A stretch of 64,000 bases of DNA, from the NCBI GenBank assembly GCA_963777595.1, contig CAVZRE010000050.1, forward strand, positions 1 to 64,000, read 5' to 3'. The notes below the pieces were generated by a model that saw only the letters and a list, made by a program, of their open reading frames with translations, had not been told where the DNA came from and searched no databases. A program made the position numbers and the translations under genes. Of this stretch, positions 53,846 to 63,853 are shown in pieces. This stretch comes from CAVVFX01 sp963777595 (GTDB taxonomy: Bacteria > Acidobacteriota > Terriglobia > Bryobacterales > Bryobacteraceae). How positions within the stretch are numbered: position 1 is the stretch's first letter; the number at the start of each line of letters is the position of its first letter.

Positions 53846-54157
53846 ATGGACGTCCGGCATCTAACCTCCGGCGCAGATGAATCGTGTGCCGTGCCCCTCG
53901 CTGGTGGGCGCGGAGAATTGCTTTCCGTTTCGGTTGCAGCCGATCCCCGAGATCTGGAGGATCTGCTCGACCGCCTGGCGCAATCGCAGTATCCCATCGA
54001 TCCGCAGATCTATCACGACGCTGAAATCGATGGCCGCAAAGCGACGCTTATCGAGTTCCCGGCATACGCGGTGTGGCTTGACGAGATTCGCACCCTGCTT
54101 CGGGACGAGGAAGCGGTTACAATCCGTAAGTGCATGACACATACGGCGCCGAACTAA
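53846..54157 (+). CDS. conserved-looking hypothetical protein, ~103 residues
   Basis: Start chosen at ATG 53846 (MDVRHLTSGADESCAVPLAG), with AAAGGG about 10 nt upstream; an ATG at 53831 is an alternative. No membrane helix or signal is seen. The protein is acidic, with ADPRDLEDLLDRLAQSQYPI near the middle and EIRTLLRDEEAVTI near the end. I recognise no family. Its 3' end overlaps the MFS gene start by 28 bp, so the two are likely co-translated; it might be a cytoplasmic partner or regulator of that transporter. Confidence 0.6.
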   Translation: MDVRHLTSGADESCAVPLAGGRGELLSVSVAADPRDLEDLLDRLAQSQYPIDPQIYHDAEIDGRKATLIEFPAYAVWLDEIRTLLRDEEAVTIRKCMTHTAPN

Positions 54158-55396
54158 ACAACGCCTCCACAAAGATTACCAGTGAACAGTGGCGAACCCT
54201 GGCCGCTGCGCACGTCGGCTACATGCTCGACGCGGCGGATGTGTTCCTTTACGCCTTCGCGCTCAACAGGATTCGAGCCGATTTCGGTCTCACTAACGCC
54301 CAGGCGGCGCTGGGGGCCAGTTTCACGCTTCTGGCTGCTGCGGCAGGAGGAATTGGCGGAGGAATTCTCGCCGACCGCCTCGGCCGAACGAGGATGTTGG
54401 TGTACACGATCTTCATTTACAGCGTCGGCTCCGTCGGCACGGCATTGAGTACAGGTCTAGTTTCGCTGGTGTTCTGGAGATCGATTGTAGGAATCGGGCT
54501 GGGAGGCGAATGGGCCGCCGGTGCGGTTCTGGTGTCGGAAGTCCTGGCCGGCCAGGCATCGCGCCAAAGCTATCGGCTGGATGCAGTCAGGCTGGGCGAT
54601 CGGCTATCTACTCGCGGCGGCAGCCTCGGCGCTGATACTGCCACGCTTTGGATGGAGGTGGTTATTCGCGGTCGGGTTTCTTCCGGCGATTATTGCGGTG
54701 CTGATCCGGCGCCGGGTGCTGGAGCCTGAAATTTGGCGGCAGCACGTCCGCTCGAAGGCCTCAGCGTTTAGCCGTATCTTTCGTCCACCACTCGGACGGA
54801 TCACATTGCGAGCCACTGCCTTAACGACCTCGGTCCTTTTCGCCTACTGGGGTCTCTTTACCTGGTTGCCGGGATATCTTTCGGCGCCACTGAGCGCAGG
54901 CGGCGCGGGGCTCAGCATGCTTCAGGGCAGCACCTGGATGATCCCGACGCAAATCGGCGCCTTCTTCGGCTACATTACCTTTGGCTGGCTGGCGGATCGC
55001 ATCGGCCGCCGTCCGGCATTCTCTCTTTACGTGGTCACCGCGGCATGCCTGACACCGCTTTACGGAGTAACGCGGTCGGAAAACCTGATCTTCCTGCTGG
55101 GTCCGTTTATCGGTTTTTTCGGAACCGGTTTTTTTAGCCTGTTCGGCGTAATGCTGGCTGAACTCTACCCGACAGCGGTGCGCGCGTCCGGTCAAGGTTT
55201 CACCTACAGTACCGGCCGGGGCTTAAGTGCGCTCGCGCCCTTCGTGGTGGGTGCGCTTGCAGATCGTTTTGGACTGGGAGCATCGCTGGCCGTCAGTTCA
55301 GCGTTCTTCCTCTGCGGTGGCATCCTTATCTGGAGTTTCCCGGAGACCGGGGGCATGGAATTTGGCGAGGAAGCACGAGCCGCACCCTTTTCATGA
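54130..55396 (+). CDS. MFS transporter, metabolite:H+ symporter type (frameshifted in this sequence)
   Basis: About 421 residues after correction, 12 hydrophobic helices. YMLDAADVFLYAFALNRIRA is the first helix; ILADRLGRTRM is the loop 2-3 motif; IVGIGLGGEWAAGAVLVSE is typical of sugar/metabolite symporters. The frame breaks at ~54555 (extra G); the second frame starts with KAIGWMQSGWAIGYLLAAA and runs to 55396. GTG at 54130 is the earliest start, overlapping the preceding gene. Probably imports an organic acid or sugar by proton symport. Confidence 0.85.
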
Positions 55397-55575
55397 GCTT
55401 GCATTCGGTCCATGAGCGAACGTCGGCGCATTCCTGCGACTGCGGCCCATTTTAGGACGGACCGCAAAATAAATGCTCCGCCCCGCGGATGACAGACAGA
55501 AAAGGCTGTCACACAAGAGATGAAAAGCGATGCTCTACCGTAGGGAAGGGGCATGCTGTGATACGCTCATTTCGC

Positions 55576-58435
55576 ATGCGGAAATTAATTGTTACTTTAT
55601 TTTTGTTGGGTTTGGCCGCTACGCTTGTCGCCGGACACTTTCGCCGGCCGGCCAATCTGGCCGCACAAGCCGCCGCTTCGGGACGCGAGCAGACGGTTAC
55701 GTTTCTGATGACCTTCGGCTATCTCCGAGACGGCGAGAAGGATTATAGCGGCTCCATTGCCGCCAACGGAGGAACGATTCGCAATCTGGAGGGCTGGCGG
55801 TTCACGCAAAGCGACTCCCTCAATGCGCCCAGCTCCTGGAAACTGCGGATCAAGTTGCAGAACTTCGAGAACCAGCCTGACCAGCCCAACCGAATTCCCA
55901 ATGGCGGAGGGGCCGCAGCACGCAACATCGTTCCGGCAGGCGTCTTCGTAACTGCAGACGCCGCTGCAACCTCCATTGCGGTGAGCACCGCACAGGGCAA
56001 CTTTGCGATAGACCTGCGGAATGTCCAGTACGGCAAACTGCTCCGGTTCCTCGATGGCGATGTGCTGGTGCAGCGCACTCCGGCGGCCGTGCGGCTTTCG
56101 CCCAAGAACGCGGAGGAGCATGATTTTCCATCCATCACCGTGGCGCCGGATGGAGCTGTCTGGACAGCATGGCAGGCCTATCAGGATCGCGGCGATAACG
56201 TTTATGCGCGCCGCGCCACCGACGCGCAGCCGATGAAGCTTACTGAGACAAAGGGCGACATCTATCGCACCTCCATCGCAGCCGACAGCAAGGGCGGCAT
56301 TCACGTAGTCTGGTCAGAACGGACGGACATCGACTGGAATCTGTACGAGCGGGTTTACAACGGAACCGCATGGAGCCCTCGCCGCACGATCACGACCAGC
56401 GCAACCAGTCCGAACATGTTCCACAAGCTGGTGCAGGCCACCGGCGCGGGTCCGCTTCATCTCATTTGGGTCGGCTATGAGGGCGGACAAGTCCTATCTA
56501 TATCTGAGCAGTTGGAATGGCTCCGGATGGGACACCGGGAAGCGTATGAGCGAGGCCAGCGTGTGGGCGCCCGACGGCGCCGTGGCCAAAGACGGCAATC
56601 TATATCTGGCCTGGGACAGTTATCGCGACGGCAACTACGACGTCTTCTTCCGCCGCGTGCGTCCGGACGGCACGCCGGACGAGATCGAACAGGTCACCAA
56701 GTCGCCACGATTCGAAGCCCATCCGTCGCTCGCGATCGATGGACAGGGGCGTCCGTGGATGGCGTGGGACGAATCCGGCGCAAGCTGGGGAAAGGATTGG
56801 ACGCACGAAGACATTTATCGTTCGACAACCCTCTACGCCAATCGATCGATCAATGTGGCGATCAAAGATGGCGGCGTGTGGAAGAAAGGTCCGGATTTTT
56901 CGGCGGCTGTTCCGGACCGATTGCGCCGTTACTGGCAACTTCCGCATCTGACCACCGATGCCAATGGCCGCATTTGGGCCCTCTTCCAGATGCGATCGAG
57001 CGCCATCAACAATCGCGAAGATTTCTGGTGTGCCGGCGGCTTATGGGATCTCTATCTGACCACGGTCGATAAAGGCTACTGGCAGCCGGCTGCGATGGTT
57101 CCTGACTCCACGGGCCGTCCTGAGACGCCGGTGCAGATCGTGTCCGGAGGGTCGCGCGTCTTCATGACTTGGGCCCTCGACGGCCGGCATTACGGCAAAA
57201 TCGTGCCCGGCTTCCAGGGAGCCACCATGGTCCATTACGACGTCGATATGGCGTCGATCTCCGGTAGCGGAGATAGCGGAAACGTGGAGCTCACAGCATT
57301 TCAACAGGGAGGAGGCGGGCCGAATGCGGCCGCGCAGGTGACCGAGCCGAATGAGAAAGAAGATGTAGCGCGAGTTCGCGGGTACCGAATGAACGTGAAC
57401 GGGACGGAATACCGCATTCTGCGCGGCGACTTCCATCGCCACACGGAGATCTCGAATGACGGGTCGGGCGATGGATCGATAGAAGATTACTATCGCTACA
57501 ACCTGGACGTTGCTTCGATGGATACGGGCATTCTCACCGACCACAATATGGGCGGCGACGTGGAGTACAGTTGGTGGCGCACCGAGAAGTCGTACGATCT
57601 TTTCAGGATTCGCGGACGCTATCTGCCGCTCTTCGGCTATGAGCGAAGCGTCAATTATCCAAATGGCCATCGCAATGTAGTGTTCGATCATCGGGGAGTG
57701 CGAACGCTGCCGGTGGGCCCCGACGAGAATCAGGGCCGGGCCAATAGCGGGGGCATCATCTATCCGTATCTGCGCCAGAATCGCGGGATTTGCATGGAGC
57801 ATTCCCTGGCCACGGACCAGGGGACCGACTGGCGCGACAACGACACCAACCTGGAGCCGCTGGTAGAGATTTATCAGGGCTATCACGCGGCCTATGAATA
57901 CGCTGGGGGGCCTCGGGCGGAGAGCGCCAACGATCACGTGACTATCCACGGTCCTTACCGGCCGCTGGGTTTCTGGTGGAATGCGCTGGATAAGGGTCTG
58001 CTGCTCGGTGTGCAGGCCAGCTCGGATCATATCTCGACGCACGTGAGTTATGCGCTACTATTGACGCCACAGGTGGACCGGACGACCATTGTCGAAAATA
58101 TGCGGCAACGGCATGCCTATGCCGCGACCAGCAACATCGTGCTCGATTTCCAGGCGGAAGAAGCCAATGGCAAAAAGCATTTGCAGGGCGAGTGGATCGA
58201 AAAAGCCGGCCCGATTCGCCTGACGGCAAAGATCATGGGCACAGACCTCATTAAGCGGGTGGAGTTAATTCGGAACGGTAAGTTCGTCTATTCGCAGGAA
58301 CCCAATCAGAAGAACTACAACCTGGAGTTCGCGGATCAGACGCCGCCTGCAGGGCGCAGTTATTACTATGTGCGAGTCCTGCAGCTCGATCGCAATCTGG
58401 CATGGAGTTCGCCGATCTGGGTGGGGCAGCGGTAA
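55576..58435 (+). CDS. exported DUF3604 family protein, paralogue with extra N-domain (frameshifted)
   Basis: About 952 residues after correction. A signal peptide (MRKLIVTLFLLGLAATLVAG) from Met at 55576. Residues ~40-170 form a domain absent from the paralogue at 1253-3559; beta-propeller repeats follow (VAPDGAVWTAWQAYQDRGDN). The DUF3604 part has GDFHRHTEIS near residue 616, then LTDHNMGG and PNGHRNVVF. An extra G at ~56485 breaks the frame in a propeller repeat; joining the frames restores GYEGDKSYLYLSSWNGSGWD. Presumed metal-dependent hydrolase outside the cytoplasm. It ends 10 bp before the next gene. Confidence 0.85.
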
Positions 58436-58445
58436 ACTCGGACGC

Positions 58446-59855
58446 ATGCGCCTCACCGCCGCGTTGGTCCTGCTCGCCGTGCTAACCGGCGGGTGGGACA
58501 GCAAGATCCATTCGGGCATCATCCACGCATCCCTTATGGCGATCCCGCCGGGAGATCGCATCCAGGAGCACTGGGGCGACGAGGTCTGGCGTCTACACGA
58601 ATACGTTCAGATGGCCGACTGGATCAATACGCTGGTGTCGCAACGGGAAGATTGGGACACAGGCGGCCAAACGCTCGAGCAGCCCGGTATTCAGTTCTTT
58701 GCCAACGACTACCTGCTGTTTCCCTCAGCGCCGCACGCGTTTCAACACCTGGCTCCGGACGTGAAGGCGACCTACCGGCCGTACTTTCTTCGCGCGCTGC
58801 AGGCGCTACGCATGGAGTCTTCCGCCAATGCCGCGCGCTGGACGGGCAGCCTGCTGCATTTCGTCACGGATTCCGGCTCGCCGCCGCACGCTATCGGGTT
58901 GCACGGTTCCGCTCATACCAAGATGGAATCGTGGCTGGACACTTCGGTCATCGATCTGAGCGAATATCATCCGAAGATGTTAGGCGAGAACGATGAAGCC
59001 GCGGTGCAGGGGCTGGCCGCGCGCATGGATGACTTAATTGCATTCAGCGCCATCCGCGCCAACGCGATGCTTCCTTTCGTGAAGGTGGACGACCGCGCCC
59101 ACATGGAGCCTCTCGCTGTAGAATCAGCCGCGGAAACGGCACGAGTCGCCGCGGATGTCATCCATACCTTACTGCAACTCACCGACCCCGAAACGAAGAG
59201 CGCTGGAGCCTCCTTCATCGCAACTATAACTGCCCCCGCGGTGGACGGAGTACCCAATCTCCCGGCGAAGCTCGTCCTGATGGAGACCGGTTACTCGACG
59301 TTGTCCGAGGAAGCACTACCGGCGTTTCACGCCTATCGCGGAGTGTTCTCGCTGCGGAACATTCCTCCCGGAGCCTATCGAATGGCGATCGAGCGGATCG
59401 GCAGCCAAACACTCTACCTTCCACCGGTCACCCTGAAGCCCGGCGAAAGGCTTCGCACCGACTACGCGCTTCAGGCCACGCCGATCCCGGGCAATCTGGT
59501 TCCCAATCCCGACCTCAAGCTGCACTGGCTCACGCGCGACGCTCCCGATCACTGGCGCCTGGACGCTCCGCGTCATCAATGGCTCTCCGACGACATTCCC
59601 GTGATCCCTGGGCAGGCCTATCGTACGGGCTGCGAACTTCGCGGCCAGGCTGCCGGCGGCGTCGAATTGCAATGGATGGCGCACGCGTGGGAGAACATGA
59701 AAACGGCCACGATACCGTTCGATTTCGCCAAATCATCCCAAGCCGAAATGTCCGTTACTGCGCCGGCGGGAGCGATCTTCGTGCGCTTTATCGTCAAGTC
59801 GCAAAAGGACCCCTCCTCCGCGGTCGCCGAAGTCTTTCTACGGCCTCGCCAGTAA
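58446..59855 (+). CDS. exported phospholipase C / P1-nuclease-like protein
   Basis: A protein of 469 residues from ATG 58446; a short hydrophobic start (MRLTAALVLLAVLTGGW) ends in Trp, and in this fold the mature enzyme begins with Trp that binds zinc. GSLLHFVTDSGSPPHAIGLH and ADWINTLVS supply His/Asp ligands of the trinuclear zinc site. A C-terminal beta-rich part (~260-469) may bind substrate. It could hydrolyse phosphodiesters or phospholipids in the periplasm. It starts 10 bp after the DUF3604 gene, so the two probably work together. Confidence 0.7.
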   Translation: MRLTAALVLLAVLTGGWDSKIHSGIIHASLMAIPPGDRIQEHWGDEVWRLHEYVQMADWINTLVSQREDWDTGGQTLEQPGIQFFANDYLLFPSAPHAFQHLAPDVKATYRPYFLRALQALRMESSANAARWTGSLLHFVTDSGSPPHAIGLHGSAHTKMESWLDTSVIDLSEYHPKMLGENDEAAVQGLAARMDDLIAFSAIRANAMLPFVKVDDRAHMEPLAVESAAETARVAADVIHTLLQLTDPETKSAGASFIATITAPAVDGVPNLPAKLVLMETGYSTLSEEALPAFHAYRGVFSLRNIPPGAYRMAIERIGSQTLYLPPVTLKPGERLRTDYALQATPIPGNLVPNPDLKLHWLTRDAPDHWRLDAPRHQWLSDDIPVIPGQAYRTGCELRGQAAGGVELQWMAHAWENMKTATIPFDFAKSSQAEMSVTAPAGAIFVRFIVKSQKDPSSAVAEVFLRPRQ

Positions 59856-60005
59856 AGTAGCCCGAACCCCGACGGGCTGGAACACGGAGCGAAGGCAGTT
59901 GAGAGAACGGGAAAGCGTATTTTGCAGCACGACCGAGCCATGCCGGGGCAGATTCCCATACCACCTCTTGAAACAATCTGTAAGATCGTTTAAGGACTAA
60001 GTTTG

Positions 60006-62465
60006 ATGCAGCGCGCACCCCGACTCGTGATCCTTGCCTTTTTTGCCGTCTCCGCTGCGAAGTCCCAGGTCAGTTTAAAGGGTCGCGTTGTAGATGAAGA
60101 CGGCGCTCCACTGGCCCGCGCCAGGATTTCCGCGCGCCTGGCGGATGGAGCCCCGCTGACAATCGAAACCGGCCCCACCGGCGCTTTTGCTCTGAAGGTC
60201 CCGGTGCCTGGCACCTACCGCGTTACGGTGCAGCGGACAGGATTCTTCCAGTTGCCGGAGCGTCCTATCGAGGTTGGACCCGACACGCCCGAGATGACTT
60301 TGGTTCTCAATCCGAATCGCGAAATTTTTCAGACGGTGAACGTGGGTGAATCATCCTCTCCCGTCGACCCCGATCAGACGGAGCGTGAACAGCGTTTGAG
60401 CGGCACAGAAGTGAACGACATTCCATATCCGGCTACGCAAAGTTTCAAGAACTCCCTCCGGCTGATCCCGGGGGTGGTGGAGGATCCAGCCGCGGGCGTG
60501 CACTTCCATGGAGGCGCGGAATACCAGACACAGTACACGCTCGACGGGTTCAACATCACCGACCCGATCACCGGTCATTTCGGCACCACGCTGGCCGTTG
60601 AGGGCATTCGTTCCGTGAATGTGCTCAGCTCCGGCGAGCCGGCACAATACGGCCACGGTTCGGCCGGGACGATGGCGGTGCGTATCGAAAACGGTACGGA
60701 TCAGTATCACTTCACGGCGACGAATTTCATTCCGGGATTTGATACGCGTAATGGGGTCAGGCCCGGGGACTGGTCTCCTCGCGCGCGATTCTCCGGACCC
60801 CTGTACAAAGGCCGCGCCTGGTTCTCCGACAGTATCACCGGCGGCTACAATTCGGGTATCGTGACAGGGCTGCCGCGGGGGCAGAATACCAATTCCTCCT
60901 GGTCTGCCGGCAACCTTTTTCACGCCCAGGTAAACCTCACCCAATCAAATATCCTCTTCGGAGATTTCCTGGCGAACTTCACCAGCCAGGCGCACTCCGG
61001 GCTCGGAGCGCTTGACCCCATCACTACCACCAGTTCCCGCCATTCGAACGAATTCCTGGGCGCGGTGAAGGATTCACAGGCCTGGCGATCGGGCGCTTAT
61101 ATCGAGCTTGGCCTGGCGTTTCATCGAGTGCTGCATCAATCCACGCCGCAAGGCTCCAATCCGTACATCATTTCGCCCGAGGGCCGCAGCGGCAACTACT
61201 TCGTAAACTCTACCGAGCACGGGGGGAACAAGCAGGTCTTCATTAATTTCTTCCCGCCGGCGCTGCACTGGATGGGACGTCATCAGTTGCAAACCGGCGG
61301 GGATTATCAGCGGCTGGATTACACGGCTGGTTTCAAGCGCACCAGCTACGAAATCATAGGGCTGGACGGTCTGCCGGAGTATGTAACCAGTTTCGGAGCT
61401 CCCAGCAATTTCCACCTTGCAAACACCGAGACCGCGACCTACATTCAGGACCATTGGACGCCCCTTAAACCGCTTGCAATCGATGCCGGTCTTCGCCAGG
61501 ATTGGGATCAACTAACTGGCCGTAGCGTGCTGGCCCCGAGGCTGGCGATGGCCTGGTCACCGTTCAAAGACTCCCGGACCAAGTTGCTGGCCGGCTACGC
61601 GATGCTTTACGACGCGTCGAACCTGGCAACTTTTGCGCTACCCTTCGATCAGCAGCCGGTCACCACTCCTTTTTCTCCCGCGGGCGTCCCTGGAACTCCC
61701 TACGCGACCACCTTTCTTCCCGGTCACAATCTCCAACTGCCGCGCTTCAACCAACTCAGCGCGGGCGTCGAACACGATTTTGGACATGGCTTTTATGGAA
61801 CTGCCGACTGGCTCCGCAAGCGAGGCAGCGATGGCTTCGTCTACGCTCCGGTCAATGGCACGCAGCCGATCAGCGAACAGCAGTATTATCCCGGCGCGAT
61901 TGGAGGGGGCGAGTACATGCTGTCCAATCTGCGGCGGGATCGCTATGACGAATATTCCGTTACACTTCGCCAGTCCCTGCCCCATCAATACGAATGGATG
62001 GTCAGTTATGTCCACTCGCACGCGCTTTCGAATGCGGTGCTCGACACCAACATCGACCAGACGCTGCAGGTCTCGAATAATTTCGGTCCCATGCCATGGG
62101 ATTCGCCCAACCGTTTTTTGAGCGAGGGCTACCTGCCGGTGCACTTCAAGGATTGGGCCATCGCCTACCTTGCAGACTGGCGGACGGGCTTTCCGTTCTC
62201 GGTCGTCAACCCTGCGAATCAGATCATTGGAACGGTCGACTCGCAGCGCTACGGTTCAAATTTCGATCTCAATCTTCACGTGGAACGCCGGTTCGTATTA
62301 TTCCGCTATCGCCTGGCTCTCCGGGTGGGTGCAAACAACCTGACCGACCACCGCAACGCGACGGCAGTCAACAACGTGCTGGGAGCGCCGGATTTCATGC
62401 ACTTCTATGGGGATGAAGGGAGACACCTGGTGGTCAGGATCCGGATGTTCGGCCGGGTGAAGTAG
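60006..62465 (+). CDS. TonB-dependent receptor with carboxypeptidase-regulatory-like domain
   Basis: A protein of 819 residues from ATG 60006 (MQRAPRLVILAFFAVSAAKS, signal peptide). A regulatory-like beta-sandwich at ~20-100 (SLKGRVVDEDGAPLARARIS) precedes the plug (NDIPYPATQSFKNSLRLIPG; TLDGFNITDPITGHFG) and the barrel. The final segment ends VRIRMFGRVK, with basic residues instead of the usual aromatic end. It is shorter than the receptor at 50216-53332. It follows the PLC/P1-like gene by 150 bp on the same strand and may import products of that or of the DUF3604 enzyme. Confidence 0.87.
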   Translation: MQRAPRLVILAFFAVSAAKSQVSLKGRVVDEDGAPLARARISARLADGAPLTIETGPTGAFALKVPVPGTYRVTVQRTGFFQLPERPIEVGPDTPEMTLVLNPNREIFQTVNVGESSSPVDPDQTEREQRLSGTEVNDIPYPATQSFKNSLRLIPGVVEDPAAGVHFHGGAEYQTQYTLDGFNITDPITGHFGTTLAVEGIRSVNVLSSGEPAQYGHGSAGTMAVRIENGTDQYHFTATNFIPGFDTRNGVRPGDWSPRARFSGPLYKGRAWFSDSITGGYNSGIVTGLPRGQNTNSSWSAGNLFHAQVNLTQSNILFGDFLANFTSQAHSGLGALDPITTTSSRHSNEFLGAVKDSQAWRSGAYIELGLAFHRVLHQSTPQGSNPYIISPEGRSGNYFVNSTEHGGNKQVFINFFPPALHWMGRHQLQTGGDYQRLDYTAGFKRTSYEIIGLDGLPEYVTSFGAPSNFHLANTETATYIQDHWTPLKPLAIDAGLRQDWDQLTGRSVLAPRLAMAWSPFKDSRTKLLAGYAMLYDASNLATFALPFDQQPVTTPFSPAGVPGTPYATTFLPGHNLQLPRFNQLSAGVEHDFGHGFYGTADWLRKRGSDGFVYAPVNGTQPISEQQYYPGAIGGGEYMLSNLRRDRYDEYSVTLRQSLPHQYEWMVSYVHSHALSNAVLDTNIDQTLQVSNNFGPMPWDSPNRFLSEGYLPVHFKDWAIAYLADWRTGFPFSVVNPANQIIGTVDSQRYGSNFDLNLHVERRFVLFRYRLALRVGANNLTDHRNATAVNNVLGAPDFMHFYGDEGRHLVVRIRMFGRVK

Positions 62466-62507
62466 TAGCCTTGCCACTCGCGCCGGGCGACGGATGCGAG
62501 GGTCTAT

Positions 62508-63735
62508 CTAACGGTCAGCGACGCTGCCGTCGGCGAAACGTGAATTGGAGCGATTCACCGGCTTGTACGGGTGTTCAGCCGCAACCTTCTCATTCAGTTC
62601 CACGCCCAAGCCCGGCTTTGACGGCAACTCGGCAAACCCGTTCTTCACGACCACCGAGCCGCCATTGAACAGATCCTTGACCCACTGATCGTTTTTGGGT
62701 GCATACTCCTGGATCGTGCAGGCCGGCGTGGTGGCGTCGACATGCAAGGACGCCATGGTGCTGACTTCGCTCTGCGGATTATGCGGCGCCATCTCGATCC
62801 GGAAGGTCTCCGCCAGTACGCCGATCTTCTTCAACTCCAGAATTCCGCCCGCGTGACAGACATCGGGCTGAATGTAACTCACCAGGTGCCGCGTGCAGAA
62901 TTCTGCGAAACCATATTTCGTGAATGCGCGCTCGCCGGTGGCTAGCGGCGCCTTGGTTTTGTTGCGCAGCAGTTCCAGTTCGCCGTAGTCTTCGATCTGT
63001 GTCGGCTCTTCCACCCACATGGGGCGCAGGCTCTCGATGCTGGTGCAAAACTCGATCGCCATCACGGTGGTCAGGATGCCGTGCGCGTCGATCGCGATAT
63101 CGAACTCGTCGCCGACGGCCTTGCGTGCGGCTTCGAATCTGCGTGCGCCTTCCTTCACGGCGTGATAGGGGATCACGAGATCCTTCTCGACTGTGATGAA
63201 GCCCGACTTGGCCGCCGTGTAGCCCTCCTCTTTGGCCCGCAGAAAATCTTCTGGAGTCGCTGCCGACATCCTTATACATACGGATGCGCTGCCGCGCCGC
63301 GCCGCCTAGCAATTTGTAGACCGGCACACCGAGCGCCTGTCCCAGGATGTCCCAGAGCGCGATCTCGATCGCGCTGATGGCGGAATTCAAAATTGGGCCG
63401 CCGCGCCATCGCGGATAGCGAAACATGGCTTGCCACAGGAATTCGATATCAGTGGGATCTTTGCCGACGAGAAACCGCTCGTGCTCCATGATGGCCTGCG
63501 CGACCGTGGCCTCTTTGCTGGTGACCGACCCTTCGCCGAGTCCAACCAGCCCCTGGTTGGTGTAGACCTTGCAGTAGACCCAGTTGACCGTCCCCGCATT
63601 CACCACGAACGTTTTGAGTCCGGTGATCTTCAGGTTGAGTGCCTTGGCAGCGGGGCGGACGCTGTCGAACGCGGCCAGCCGGAGGGGCCAGGCGAGGGCC
63701 GACGCCAATAGAGTACGGCGGGTCATGCACGCCAT
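62508..63735 (-). CDS. Tat-exported mandelate racemase/enolase-superfamily protein, galactonate dehydratase-like (frameshifted)
   Basis: About 408 residues after correction. The N-terminus TRRTLLASALAWPLRLAAF resembles a twin-arginine signal, unusual for this superfamily. The cap domain (ITGLKTFVVNAGTVNWVYCK) and barrel follow. Catalytic candidates are AAKSGF (Lys), DEFDIAIDAHG (Asp/His), WVEEPT (Glu), TGERAF (Glu) and MAPHNPQSE (His). The frame breaks at ~63261 by one extra base within the segment encoding RMYKDVG. Acid-sugar dehydration is the likely chemistry; the exact substrate is unknown. It converges on the TonB receptor gene. Confidence 0.82.
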
Positions 63736-63775
63736 GATATCGCGCCGCCGGCAACCGGTCTCTGAGCCTCAGTTA

Positions 63776-63853
63776 TGAACGTGTTCAGATTTCGCTTGAC
63801 ATTCCCGCAGAGTAAAGCGGATTCTTAGGTTGAATATAAATTGAACGTGTTCA
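63776..63853 (+). promoter_or_regulatory. promoter region flanked by two TGAACGTGTTCA operator-like palindromes
   Basis: TGAACGTGTTCA, a TGAAC-nn-GTTCA palindrome, occurs at 63776-63787 and 63842-63853, 66 bp apart. Between them TTGACA (63796-63801) is a perfect -35 match; the -10 is weak (GATTCT or similar near 63820). The arrangement suits control of a plus-strand gene beyond the window by a dimeric repressor of TetR or a similar family. Upstream lies the divergent enolase-type gene (start 63735). Confidence 0.5.
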
